Shown here piece after piece: positions 41,294 through 50,192 of a DNA stretch of 57,696 bases. Under the pieces are notes generated by a model. That model had not been told where the DNA came from, did not search any database, and worked only from the letters and a program-made list of their open reading frames with translations. This DNA is from Candidatus Altimarinota bacterium (lineage in GTDB: Bacteria; Patescibacteriota; Gracilibacteria; BD1-5; UBA2023): contig JAQTWP010000008.1 of NCBI GenBank assembly GCA_028689205.1, positions 1 through 57,696 of the forward strand, in the 5' to 3' direction. Within the stretch, counting starts at the first letter, position 1, and each line of letters begins with the position of its first letter. The position numbers were made by a program, and so were the translations under genes.

Positions 41294-42052
41294 TTACCTA
41301 CTCAACTCATCCCTTATCTCCACTCTCCTATCATTATCAGTAAACTTCAACATATTATCATTGACTATGAGTCAGAAAGGATCTCATAGTCTTTTTTTGT
41401 GTTTTAGAGTTTTTGATAGGAATATTTTTTTAAGCATCCAGTTTTTTAAGTCTAGTAAAGGATTTAATATAAAATTAATAGATTTCTCGACTTTGCTCGA
41501 AATGACAAAAATAGGTTTTACCAAATATATTTTATTATCTCAGTGGAGATTAATAGAATTTATTCCAAGGTTTTCATTAGCCTTTATAAATCTCTCATAG
41601 GTATTGTCTTTGTTTATAATTGGCTTAAGATAATATATCCAGTAAAAAAGATAAATATCATTCTCAATTGCAATTTTGCTAAAATCCATTGCATTTTCTG
41701 TAATGAAAAAAGAAAGGCAGAATCTTTCTTTCACTTTATCTCAATGTCTTCTAACTCATAATATTTGAAAAATAATTGTAACAGCAATTCTTACAAACCA
41801 CATTCTTTTATTAGCTGTGATTATGAATAAATCAATATCACTTCAATCGGTTCATTTTATTTTCTTTGTTTCTTCTGGTGTTTTTGTTGCATGCATTGAA
41901 AGACTACCACAGACTCCGACCATTTTTAATCCAGGAATCCAGCTTATATATCTGCAGTATTTTTGAGTTTTCTCAAAAAGTGATTTTTCATAGTCACTGG
42001 GATGAGATTTTACTCATAATAATTTACAGAAATCTAGGAAGTGTTCTCACAT
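41294..42052 (-). CDS. Nucleotidyltransferase-domain protein, 252 aa, with in-frame repeat
   Basis: The signature VGVCGSLSMHA (about 45-55), then GTDGSDIDLFIITA (about 67-80), is the GS...DxD metal-binding motif of pol-beta-type nucleotidyltransferases. The preceding KYCRYISWIPGLKM and following WFVRIAVTIIFQILG fit minimal nucleotidyltransferases. The C-terminal 100 residues are Lys/Leu/Asn-rich. Inside them FVISSKVEKSINFI is a translated dispersed repeat (TTCGAGCAAAGTCGAGAAATC). The target is unknown. The plus-strand terminator of giant gene 4 lies within its last 35 codons, an antisense overlap. TGA-glycines are present in GTDGSD. Confidence 0.82.
41363..41398 (+). terminator. Terminator of giant gene 4, inside the opposite gene
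   Basis: GACTATGAG (41363-41371) pairs with CTCATAGTC (41383-41391), followed by seven T. It lies within the coding sequence of the minus-strand nucleotidyltransferase gene, so its bases encode protein as well. Confidence 0.85.
41480..41506 (-). repeat. TTTCGAGC-type repeat translated inside the nucleotidyltransferase
   Basis: On the minus strand GTCATTTCGAGCAAAGTCGAG is a palindromic element (CTCGAC/TTCGAG arms around GCTTTG). Its codon phase (GTC ATT TCG AG) matches the phase of the related GTC ATT GCG AG element in uvrC and rsmE. Confidence 0.7.
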
Positions 42053-42087
42053 AGAGGAGTAGAAAATATAAAATAATTTTATTTTTT

Positions 42088-42189
42088 GTCATTCCTTGCT
42101 ACGACAAGGAATCTTCCTTATATTTTGATATATTATAGATTCCTACTTTCACCCCAAGGATACTTCCTACGGCGCGCGCAGGAATGATA
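42088..42189. repeat. Intergenic palindromic repeat with GC-rich end
   Basis: The element opens GTCATTCCTTG and closes AGGAATGA. Within it ATTCCTTG (42091-42098) and CAAGGAAT (42105-42112) form a perfect hairpin. The right half has ACGGCGCGCGCAGGAATGA, strikingly GC-rich for this genome. This is a longer member of the dispersed family, here between two minus-strand genes rather than inside one. Confidence 0.7.
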
Positions 42190-42212
42190 TTTTTAATCTT
42201 TTCTATTAAACT

Positions 42213-42758
42213 CTAGAAATGAATTTTTTTACATTTATAAATGAATGCAGGTGGGAAATTAACTGGCTGCCAAGTGATTGAATGATTCTTGAATATAGTG
42301 AATATATCTTTTTTATTCTGTAGAAAATATTGGAATTGAAGGAAAATTCAATTATGTTTTAAATTCCTGTGAGTTTCTTTTAATATTTTATTAGTTAATT
42401 CTTTTGGAAGGCTACCAAATGGAAGTCCTGATATTATATAATCAGCTTTTTTACCTCATAAATGTTTTTCAATATTCTCTGCTCAATCATGAATTACTGT
42501 TAATCTTGGATCGCTAATTTTTTGTAAGTGCTCTACGAAATTATCTTTTATTTCAAACAAATAAACATGAGAATCTTTTGAAACTTTTTTGAGTATTTCT
42601 TTTGTAAAATTACCAATTCAAGGTCAGAATTCAACTATTGTAATATCACGAGAAAAATCTATATGTTTTAACATTGAGTGAATTAATCTAGATGAACTAG
42701 GAATGACCGATCAAATAGTTCGTGGATTTTTTATAAATTCCTTAATAAATCTTTTCAT
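42213..42758 (-). CDS. SAM-dependent methyltransferase, PmtA/KsgA-like, 181 aa
   Basis: Starts MKRFIKEFIKNPRTIGSVIPSS, the standard opening of phospholipid N-methyltransferase-like proteins. The SAM motif is ITIVEFGPGIGNFTKEI (about 38-54). Motif II is VYLFEIKDNF, motif IV is DYIISGLPFGSLP (family YYVSGLPFN), and the end NFPPAFIYKC is characteristic. Such enzymes methylate phosphatidylethanolamine or unknown lipids, and some act on RNA. The frame is open for about 12 codons upstream without ATG, so a longer form is possible. TGA encodes the glycines of the GPGIG loop in part. Confidence 0.85.
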
Positions 42759-42963
42759 AAAAGCATATTCAAATTTTAGATTTTGACATTGTAATTATTT
42801 TGCGTGTTTTTCAATAAGTTATTTTATAAAGCCTTTGACAAATATTTATTTTTCATTGAATAGTGGCTTATTTATTTAATAAAAATTATTAAGTGGTATT
42901 ACAGAATTGATTTTTTTATTTTTTAAATACAATACTGTAACATTTAAATTAAATAAACTGAAT

Positions 42964-44085
42964 ATGACTGTTAATTACTATGATTTACTAGGAATTACAA
43001 AAAATTCCACAGAAGAAGAGATTAAAAAAGCTTATCGCAAAAAGGCTATGGAATGTCATCCAGATAGACATGGATGAGATAAATCCAAAGAAGCAGAATT
43101 CAAAAAAATCAATGAAGCATATTCTGTTTTGTCAGATTCTCAAAAAAAAGCTCATTACGATAGATTTGGTTCTACAGAATGAATGTGAGGCTCTGGATTC
43201 GGACAATGATGATTCAATTGATGAATGGATTTTGACATTTCAGATATTTTTGAGAGTTTTTTTGGTGGATGATTTGGTTGACAAGGATCTCCCAAAAAGA
43301 AAAAAGATGAAAGTGGCGAAGATCTGGAAATGAGTATTAGACTTGATTTCTCAGAAGCAGTTTTTGGTGGTAAAAAAACAATAAAATATGAAAAAAAAGT
43401 AAGTTGTAAAACTTGTTCTTGAACTTGAGCAAAGCCTGGTACACAAACTAAGACCTGTGGAACTTGTCACGGAAGCTGATATACTAAGAATAGAACTCAA
43501 TCTTTTTTCTGAGTAATTGAGCAAACTGTAGCTTGTCCAATGTGTCATTGAACTTGAACTATAATTGATACGCCGTGTGCAGATTGTAGATGACAGAAAA
43601 GAGTTTCAGAAAAAACAGAAAAGGAAATTGATATCCCAGCAGGAATTGATGATGGAATGACTATAAAACTTAGATGAGAAGGGAATGAATGAACTAATGG
43701 TAAATCTTGAGATTTATTTGTGACTTTTAGAGTTCCAGAAGAATTCGAATGATTAAAAAGAGACTGAGATAATCTACATTTCGAACTCATAATAGATCCA
43801 GTAGAAGCAATTCTCTGAGCAAAAAGAAAAGAAAAACTTCCACTAATAGGTGAAAGAACTATTGAAATAAAAGCCTGAACTCAAAACGAAGATATTCTCA
43901 AATTCAAATGAGATTGAGTAAAAAATGTTTCTCGTGATTCCAAATGAGATTTATTTCTACATATAACAATTAGAATTAATTCTCACCTATCAAAAAAAGA
44001 AAGAGAATTATATGAAGAAATCGCCAAAGAAAAATGAATTGATTTCGCTGACCATAAGGGTTTTTTCGGAAAAATGTTTGGATAA
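42964..44085 (+). CDS. dnaJ: Chaperone DnaJ, 373 aa
   Basis: J domain at 4-70 with HPD at 32-34. A Gly/Phe-rich linker follows (about 75-105; GSGFGQGGFNGG), then the zinc finger with four CxxCxGxG repeats (CKTCSGTG, CGTCHGSG, CPMCHGTG, CADCRGQK; about 149-212) and two C-terminal substrate domains. It delivers unfolded clients to DnaK and stimulates its ATPase. Length is normal. Many of the glycines in the linker and zinc finger are TGA, strong evidence for the recoding. DnaK and GrpE are not in this window. A terminator follows directly. Confidence 0.97.
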
Positions 44086-44098
44086 AAGAAATTAAATC

Positions 44099-44131
44099 AA
44101 ATCTCCCTTAAATTCAGGGGGAGATTTTTTG
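44099..44131 (+). terminator. Terminator of dnaJ
   Basis: AAATCTCCC pairs with GGGAGATTT around an 11-nt loop, followed by T residues. Confidence 0.85.
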
Positions 44132-44184
44132 TATTTACAGACAATTTATGGTAATATTTGAATATTATATACTATACCAAAATA

Positions 44185-46083
44185 ATGAAACAATTCCCAA
44201 AGAATATATGAAATTTTATGAATTCTAATGACATTGTAGATAGAAATAAATACAATATTGTTTCTCTTCATGATTGACATCCAGAAGATACTGATTGAAA
44301 AATTTCTATAGAAGAATATCTAAGTTCTAGAATAAATGCTTGACTTGATATTATTGCGATTTCTGACCACAATACTTTAGCTACTAATAAAAAAACTATA
44401 AAATACACAGAACAAGATGAAAAATCTGAATTCTATAATAAACTTAAAATTATTCCTTCAATCGAGTTATCACTTTGATGAAAATTTCCTGGTCATCTAA
44501 TTTTTCTTGATTTTGATTTAAAAGAATTTCAAAAGTGTTTTTATGAAGAATACTTATTTGAATATTTAAGTAAATATTTTGAAAATAGAGGGAAAATTAC
44601 TGATGAACTAATGGGAAAAATAAATAAATGAGAACTAAACAATTTTCAACCATCCCAAATTCAATCTAATACTGACACAGCTCTGATTTTTGAGGCAATA
44701 ATTGCAATGAAAAAAGATCCAACATATAAGTATATAATCTTCCCTTGAGATACTCCGGAAGAAGTATTTGAAAAACTACTTTTTCACTTTGAAAAATGAA
44801 ATATTACCAAATTCCCAATAATTCAGATTCCCCATCCAACACTTGGAAGAAAAGTAAGTATTACAAAACCTATAGCACACACTCTCAGTAAACATATAAA
44901 ATCCCTTGAGAATCTCGGACTTACAACTTATGGATGACTTGTTCAATCAGAAGAATCAAGAGAATATTTATTATCAGAATTAAATAATCTTAAAGAAGCA
45001 CTAGAAGAGAGATGAGCTGATCTTAATATTCTTTATGAAGTTCATAATGACAAGGATATTGTAGATGAAGGTTCTTCTATGGATAATTTTGATAGTTTTT
45101 GAAAATTATGAGCAATACCTTGTATTTGATTCGATTGACATGAAGAAAAAACACCTACTCTCTGAATTGCTTTACCTAAATGAAATAATTTGAGACAATA
45201 TCTTAATTCTGATGAATTTAGAAAAAATTCTAATCATTTATATTTAGTCAGTCTAAGAGAATGACTTACTGTAAAAAAACTTTCTCAAAAAATCAAAGAA
45301 TTAGTAAGTGATCTTATATTTATACAAAGATGGAATATTGATCCTATTTGTAATGAATTCATAAATCTAGATCCAGAAAATCAGAATCCATTAAATGTTT
45401 ATCATACAATCAATTCACTTGATAGCGAAATGGTTTGAGATGAAAATTTATCAAAGTCAGTTGAGAGAAAAGATATTGGTAGTTATAAAAAAATACAGAA
45501 AAGATGGAAATCTGCAAAAATGCTTCAGAAACTATTTATTAAAAGTAAGGATATTAAGACTAGCTCAGAACAAAGAGAAGCAATTAATTCTATACATAAA
45601 CTTGAATATTCAACACTAAGAATTATATCTGATAAATCATGGAAAGAAATCAACAAAAATTGAATAAAGGCTTTAGTTAATCCTGATTGAACTGTGTTTG
45701 AATATATTGAATGAAAATTTAAATGAGAACAGTTATTTACGCAAAGAGCTGCAATAATTGAAGCAAAGAAACAATGAAAAAAATTACCATCTCAAGAACA
45801 ATGGTGACAAATTATTCAATCTATTAATCCTACTATTTATCCCTCAACATATGCATATAACGATTCTTTTGTAAGAAAAGAATTACAAATAAAATTAGTT
45901 TGAATACATATGCCTTATAACACTATGCAACCATTTGAAGATTATTTTAGTTGAATTGGAAAAGAAGCATTTTTTTGGACTTCAGACGATGGAATATCAG
46001 TAAAAGTTTATAGTTCAATTATTTTTCCTATGTCTTTTACTGATCCTAACTTTGCGACATCTGTTTACTGTATTGAAAAATAA
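44185..46083 (+). CDS. PHP-like metal-dependent domain fused to a FISUMP-like C-terminus, 632 aa
   Basis: Residues 20-70 resemble the PHP phosphoesterase start: NIVSLHDGHPEDTDGKISI with closely spaced histidines (H-D-G-H rather than H-x-H), then AGLDIIAISDHNTLA. Further His/Asp residues (IPSIELSLGGKFPGHLIF; IIQIPHPTLGRK; GFDGHEEKTPTLG) fit the metal site. From about 505 the protein changes: TVFEYIEGKFKGEQ, LPSQEQWGQIIQ, EAFFWTSDDGISVKVYSS and ATSVYCIEK follow the FISUMP pattern also seen in the prepilin at 11.3 kb, though without its CPTGWHLP start. No signal peptide is visible. The combination is unusual. Confidence 0.75.
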
Positions 46084-46149
46084 TTTATATAATATATCTA
46101 CATAAATTACTACTTTGTTAATAAATTTCTTTTAAATTATCAAACTCCC

Positions 46150-46178
46150 AAAAGTCCGCCATATGGCGGACTTTTTTT
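46150..46178. terminator. Bidirectional terminator between PHP gene and foreign membrane gene
   Basis: AAAAGTCCGCC and GGCGGACTTTT are perfect 11-bp arms around ATAT, with seven T on the plus strand. The GC-rich stem lies just beyond the minus-strand standard-code gene at 46186, for which it is the only nearby terminator. Confidence 0.9.
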
Positions 46179-46185
46179 AGGAAGG

Positions 46186-46491
46186 TTACTCTGTTCTGAG
46201 TTGACGAATGGATTTTACCAGTTCAATGGATGACCCTATTGCCCCGACAAAACAGGCTGCAAATGCGAATCCGAGTATTGTCAGTATGTGCATAGAGAAG
46301 AATACTGGCCAAAACATGAGTCTTAATACAAACGATGTGATTGTCTTAGTACTTCCATCTGGGAAACTTTTATCTTTCTCCCAAATGAAGTGTAGAGGAC
46401 TGCCTTCTTCTGCTAATAATAAGCAGCCTAGGGGTGTAAATACCAAACCTGCAACGTAGACAATGATTATTCCATATATATCTGTAGACAT
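46186..46491 (-). CDS. Small membrane protein, standard-code gene, 101 aa
   Basis: ATG at 46489-46491 follows SD AAAGGAG at 7-nt spacing. The product (MSTDIYGIIIVYVAGLVFTP ...) has two membrane helices: about 5-27 and about 58-88 (FWPVFFSMHILTILGFAFAA), with a charged loop between (EKDKSFPDGSTK) and an arginine tail. No family recognised. All 8 glycines are GGN, the GC content is higher than in its neighbours, and the promoter, SD and terminator are its own. Stop is TAA. It lies at the downstream end of the sortase operon but is clearly set apart by style. Confidence 0.75.
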   Translation of the reverse strand: MSTDIYGIIIVYVAGLVFTPLGCLLLAEEGSPLHFIWEKDKSFPDGSTKTITSFVLRLMFWPVFFSMHILTILGFAFAACFVGAIGSSIELVKSIRQLRTE

Positions 46492-46520
46492 GATTTTCTC
46501 CTTTCTATCTCGTTCATTCG

Positions 46521-46598
46521 AGACAGGTAAATTTATTTAACTTCCTGTCTAATAATGATTAGATATTTGAAATGTACAGAAAATATCTATTTTGTCAA
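46521..46598 (-). promoter_or_regulatory. Promoter and inverted repeat of the 46186 gene
   Basis: Reading leftward: TTGACA (complement of 46593-46598), a 16-bp spacer and TACATT (complement of 46571-46576). The predicted leader then contains AGACAGG...CCTGTCT (46521-46527 and 46544-46550, perfect 7-bp arms) and a small TCTCG/CGAGA pair nearer the start. This looks like an operator or an mRNA hairpin. Most promoters of neighbouring native genes have TTGC at -35 rather than TTGACA. Confidence 0.65.
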
Positions 46599-46642
46599 GA
46601 AGAATTACCAAATTTTATAAAATTTTTATTTCTATTATTTTT

Positions 46643-47125
46643 TTACAAAGAATTATTCCCTTGTTTAAAATTCACATTTACTTTAATTAAGTTCATTATT
46701 GAGCCATCTTTTGTAGAAAGTTCGAATAGTTCTATTGTACCAGTCTTGGTAGATGATTCTTTAAAATTTGCATTTATTGAAAATGTTCAGTAAGAGTTCA
46801 TGCTTGCACTATTAGTCATTCATATTCATTCACCAAGAGTGTTTCATGAAGAATCAGCTACAACATAATTGAATGTATTCTCGAATACTCTAGCTTTTCA
46901 TTTTAGATTAATTGGTGAGGTAATTTCTTCATTGTTTTTTGGGGTATCTAGAATAATATTAGTGTCAGTTATAACCATGACTTTTTCTGCTTTTTTATCA
47001 CTTGATGTATCTTTATTTATATTTCCCTTTTTATTATTAGGTATAGAAAGTATATAAATTATTGCAATTATCAGTATTGATATTAGTACTATTAATACCT
47101 TTAATATTATTTTATTCTTTTTCAT
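46643..47125 (-). CDS. Membrane-anchored Gmad2 immunoglobulin-like protein, 160 aa
   Basis: One N-terminal helix (about 5-30; ILKVLIVLISILIIAIIYIL) anchors the protein. From about 65 to 155 lies a Gmad2 domain: EITSPINLKGKARVFENTFN, VVADSSGNTLGEG, SYGTFSINANFKE, GTIELFELSTKDGS. Gmad2 is an immunoglobulin-like domain first noted in spore germination proteins and common on surfaces of Gram-positives and Patescibacteria. It lies 73 bp after the sortase gene on the same strand, so it likely belongs to the same surface group. It has no sorting motif itself. TGA-glycines are frequent. Confidence 0.85.
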
Positions 47126-47198
47126 ATTTGTTTTTAATTAATATTAAATACCTTGATTATATTAACTTTTTTATAAAAATAAATAATAATCTTTTTTA

Positions 47199-47891
47199 CT
47201 AGGATTCTTTATCATTAAAAACTACAAGTCTGTCTGAATAATTCTTAATTTTATTATTCCATATTCAATCACAAGTGACTATATTGAGATGTGATTCTCA
47301 GTCTTTTTCTCAGAATAAATCAGAAGTATTATCATTTTTTTTATATGTTCGAAGTTCACGAACTATAAAAGTAATTTGTTTATCGCTATATTCAATATAA
47401 ATTTTGTCTCCCTTCTGCAACTTATAAAGATTATTAAATACTCCGGGAATATTTTTTATATATCCAAAATGACCATCAATAATAGAAGTTCCTATATCTC
47501 AAGGAAGGGGACTTATATTAAGCCATGCAGCGTTTGATAAACCTTTTGGTATTCATATAATACCCTTTGGAGTAAGTCCTACATATTCGAGCCTTGCATT
47601 GACATTTATTGCTGGAATTTTGATTCGTATTGGAAGTAATGTATCTTTTACTTTCGGAGTAATTGTATTCTCTTCTTTTTCTTTTTCTTCTGGAATAATT
47701 ATTTTTTCATCAACTATGTTTTCATCAACCACATTTTCAATAATCTGATTTTTGTTTGTTGAAGGAATTTCAAGATACTTATCTTGATTAATTGTTTCTT
47801 TAGAAAGAAAGAAAAAAATTACAGAAATTATTGCAATTACTAAAACCTTTATGAATAAAAATCATAGTTGTTTTAAAAATCTATTTTTCAT
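47199..47891 (-). CDS. Sortase, 230 aa
   Basis: Sortases join LPxTG-type proteins to the cell surface. A signal anchor (about 8-27; LWFLFIKVLVIAIISVIFFF) is followed by a Glu/Asn-rich linker and the beta-barrel: IRIKIPAINVNARLEYVGLT, SIIDGHFGY (catalytic H141), and LNIVTCDGIWNN (catalytic C207). Arg221 in YSDRLVVF completes the triad. The spacing and the VTC-D motif are like class D/E/F enzymes. Its likely substrate is encoded two genes upstream (48165-49490) and ends in FPDTG. TGA-glycines include the one in TCDG. Confidence 0.93.
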
Positions 47892-47980
47892 TGTAAGATA
47901 TAGTTCATTATAAAATAACAGTTCATTTTAGGGAACTTTCTAATATTTAGGGAACTGATTTTTTATAAAAGGTAAAGATA

Positions 47981-48121
47981 TTATTTCCCCTTTATAATTC
48001 TAATTAATATCATAATTATAGCTATAACAAGAAGGATATGTATAAATGAACCAATTACATGAAAAGAAATGAATCCTATAAGCCATAAGATAATAAGTAT
48101 GATAGCGATTGTAAAAAGCAT
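47981..48121 (-). CDS. Lmo0937-family small membrane protein, 46 aa
   Basis: The whole protein is two hydrophobic helices (LFTIAIILIILWLIGFI and HILLVIAIIMILIRI) ending KGK. This is the pattern of the Lmo0937/DUF5670 family, whose function is unknown and which often appears in envelope-stress contexts. Too short for most gene finders. It lies between the adhesin and sortase genes on the same strand. Its glycines are GGx, but with only three the code cannot be judged. Confidence 0.8.
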   Translation of the reverse strand: MLFTIAIILIILWLIGFISFHVIGSFIHILLVIAIIMILIRIIKGK

Positions 48122-48164
48122 AATATTGATAGTTATGAAATATTTTGACTGATTTAATTTTAAA

Positions 48165-49490
48165 CTAAATTTTACGTTTTTTTAATAACGCAACAGTTAG
48201 GATTGAGGTTAATAAAAGAATACTAATTAGAATAGTTGTATTTCATTTAGTAGATTTTTCTTCAGGAGCGAATCAAGTATCAGGAAAACCTGGAGTAGTA
48301 GTTACTTCTTTTCAACTTCCAATAACAGCTACTGTTGTATTTGATATCTCTGGAATACTTTCAAGTAAAGGAATTTCGTTAACTACAGGAGTTATAGTTC
48401 AAGTATTAATTACAACTGCTCCAGTATTATCAATAACAGTTGTAGATATAACTGGAATAAAAGTATTAATTACAGTACAAGTTAAATCGTCTCCAGTAGA
48501 AAGAGTTAGATTACCATTAGAATCACAAGCTCAATTAAAGCTTTGCGTATATCAAGAATATGAATTTTCACTTATTATATATGTTCAAGTACTAATATTG
48601 AAAGCAGTTCAAGGGAATTCATTTCAAGTAAAAGGGCTTCCTGACATTGCAACTCAAGATTTTTTTATATTTAATGTAAAATCAGAAGAAACCGCTGTAC
48701 CTCAAGTTCAATTTATAACATGTTTTATAATATGTAATTTTGGAAGAATAGTATTAGGAACAGGAATTACAGTTATTGCAGCAGTACATATAGGTGCTGT
48801 TATATTTGTTTTATCTGTTGTAACAGTTCAACCAAAAGCTAATGCTGTTCATAACCATGAGCTATTTGCACCAATAGTAATACCCGCATTATCTATAACA
48901 TTTCATACAAATGTTGAGTTAGCTGCAAGAGTTGTAGCTTGAGTTGGCGTCCAAAACACATCACATGCTGATGCACCATCTAATACAACTGAAGAATTAG
49001 CTACAGTAGTAAGTGCTCAAGAAATCCTGAATAAAAATGTTCCATTTCAACTTAAGGTAATTCATCATGCACCAATTGATGCTGCACCTCATGAGATACA
49101 ATATACACCGGGAGTATATACTCCGATAGTAGAACCACTACGAGTAGTATCAGTAGCTAAGTCAATTGCTCAATTAGGAAAAGTATATGTACAAGGTTGA
49201 GAAGCTAAAGAAGATAAGGCACTATTTTGATCAATTCATGATTGATTATAAGTAATATCAGCAGTATGAGTTGTACCACTTACTGTAGGTACAACTGCAG
49301 GTCCTGTTGTATATCCAAGGTCTCCATTAACAGTTGTTCATATTACTGTATTAGTATATGTACTAGAAAGAATACTAAAAGTACCAGCCATTCATAAAGA
49401 AGGTGATGTTGCTGCAAAAACTGCAATTGATCAAACTAGACCAAATATAAAAGTACCAGCCAATACGGAAATCTTATTAAATTTTTTCAT
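48165..49490 (-). CDS. DUF3494 (ice-binding-like) surface adhesin with sortase signal, 441 aa
   Basis: Signal peptide 1-26 (SVLAGTFIFGLVGSIAVFA), cleaved before ATSPSLG. Residues 30-235 form a DUF3494 beta-helix: GTFSILSSTYTNTVIGTTVNG, LGYTTGPAVVPT, ALSSLASQPC, IGVYTPGVYC and NVIDNAGITIGANSS are characteristic. A Cna-like beta domain follows (about 245-350; GGTAVSSDFTLNIKKSG, ENSYSGYTQSFNG). The C-terminus has FPDTG (402-406), a hydrophobic helix and KKRK, a sortase signal. Known members bind ice, but in temperate bacteria this fold serves adhesion. With the downstream sortase it makes a complete surface-anchoring unit. Conserved glycines are often TGA. Confidence 0.93.
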
Positions 49491-49862
49491 ATAATTTTTT
49501 GTTAATTATTACTTAAATAGTAATAGCTTTTCTCTTATTTCAATGTGTGATAAATATTATTGTATAATTTATTTAATAGCATCGATTTTAGAATACTTAC
49601 TTAAAGACAAATATTCTCCTAGTCCACTGATATAATCGGTATTATTATTTAAATAAAATTATGTCCTCCTTGTATTGTAGTATTATATATCAGTATGTCA
49701 ATAAGTAATATACTGCCAAAACTTCAGTTAATTTTTTATAAACAATACTTCTTCTTATAATTAAAAATTTATTAAGTAATTCTTTGTAATATAAATTTAT
49801 TCTTCCCTTTACAAAAACCGATTTATTTATATTATCAGACTTGTTTTTAACTATAAAATACT
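49491..49862. promoter_or_regulatory. Intergenic region with a leftward promoter, 372 bp
   Basis: On the minus strand, TTGACA (complement of 49696-49701), a 16-bp spacer and TACAAT (complement of 49674-49679) form a strong promoter aimed at the adhesin gene, giving a leader of roughly 175 nt. The -35 box is covered by an inverted repeat CAGTAT (49691-49696) ... ATACTG (49709-49714), an operator-like arrangement similar to that at 1369-1390. An SD-like AAGGAGG lies at the expected transcription start but no ATG follows. The right half (49715-49862) is featureless AT-rich DNA before the zinc-ribbon gene. Confidence 0.6.
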
Positions 49863-50093
49863 ATGTCAACTTACGATGATTTAATTAATATTCCGACTTT
49901 TGGTAAAAAGAAAGAAGATTTCAAAGAAGATAGATGAGATGTTAAGTTTTATTGCAGAGATTGTAAAAAAGTTGTAGAAACAACTCGTCTTGATCCGAAT
50001 AAATATGTTTATAAATGTAATGAATGTAGCTGAAAAAACGTTTCAATAGGAACTTCGGAGTGACTTAACGATTTTTATATCGGCTCAAAATAA
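49863..50093 (+). CDS. Zinc-ribbon protein, 76 aa
   Basis: Two cysteine pairs, CRDC (about 33-36) and CNEC (about 55-58), make a rubredoxin-like zinc knuckle. It is preceded by a short basic stretch (GKKKEDFKEDRGD) and followed by a small strand pair. Conserved short proteins of this shape are common in Patescibacteria and their role is unknown; nucleic-acid binding is a fair guess. It lies 100 bp before recA. TGA-glycines confirm it as native. Confidence 0.75.
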
Positions 50094-50121
50094 GCATAAA
50101 TCTATATTTTAAAAAAAAGAT

Positions 50122-50150
50122 TTGCAAATTTATATACTCTTATATATACT
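50122..50150 (+). promoter_or_regulatory. Promoter of recA
   Basis: TTGCAA (50122-50127), a 17-bp spacer and TATACT (50145-50150), about 43 bp before the likely start. No LexA-type box was noticed. Confidence 0.6.
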
Positions 50151-50192
50151 TTGTGTATAAAGTTATTTTATATTTTAATTTGTATGTGAATT

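Noticed and set aside
41543-41761. A plus-strand open frame opposite the nucleotidyltransferase
   Set aside because: Antisense to a gene with a clear GS...DxD motif; no start context or domain.
48598-48942. A 114-codon open frame on the plus strand with hydrophobic segments
   Set aside because: It lies wholly opposite the DUF3494 adhesin, which has a complete domain, signal peptide and sorting motif on the minus strand. The plus frame is an effect of the Ala/Thr/Val-rich repeats there.
49563-49650. A short minus-strand frame reading DYISGLGEYLSLSKYSKIDAIK with an SD-like AAGGAGG nearby
   Set aside because: It looks protein-like but has no ATG, GTG or well-placed TTG, and the SD-like bases fall at the predicted transcription start. 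Most likely untranslated leader of the adhesin mRNA or a gene remnant.
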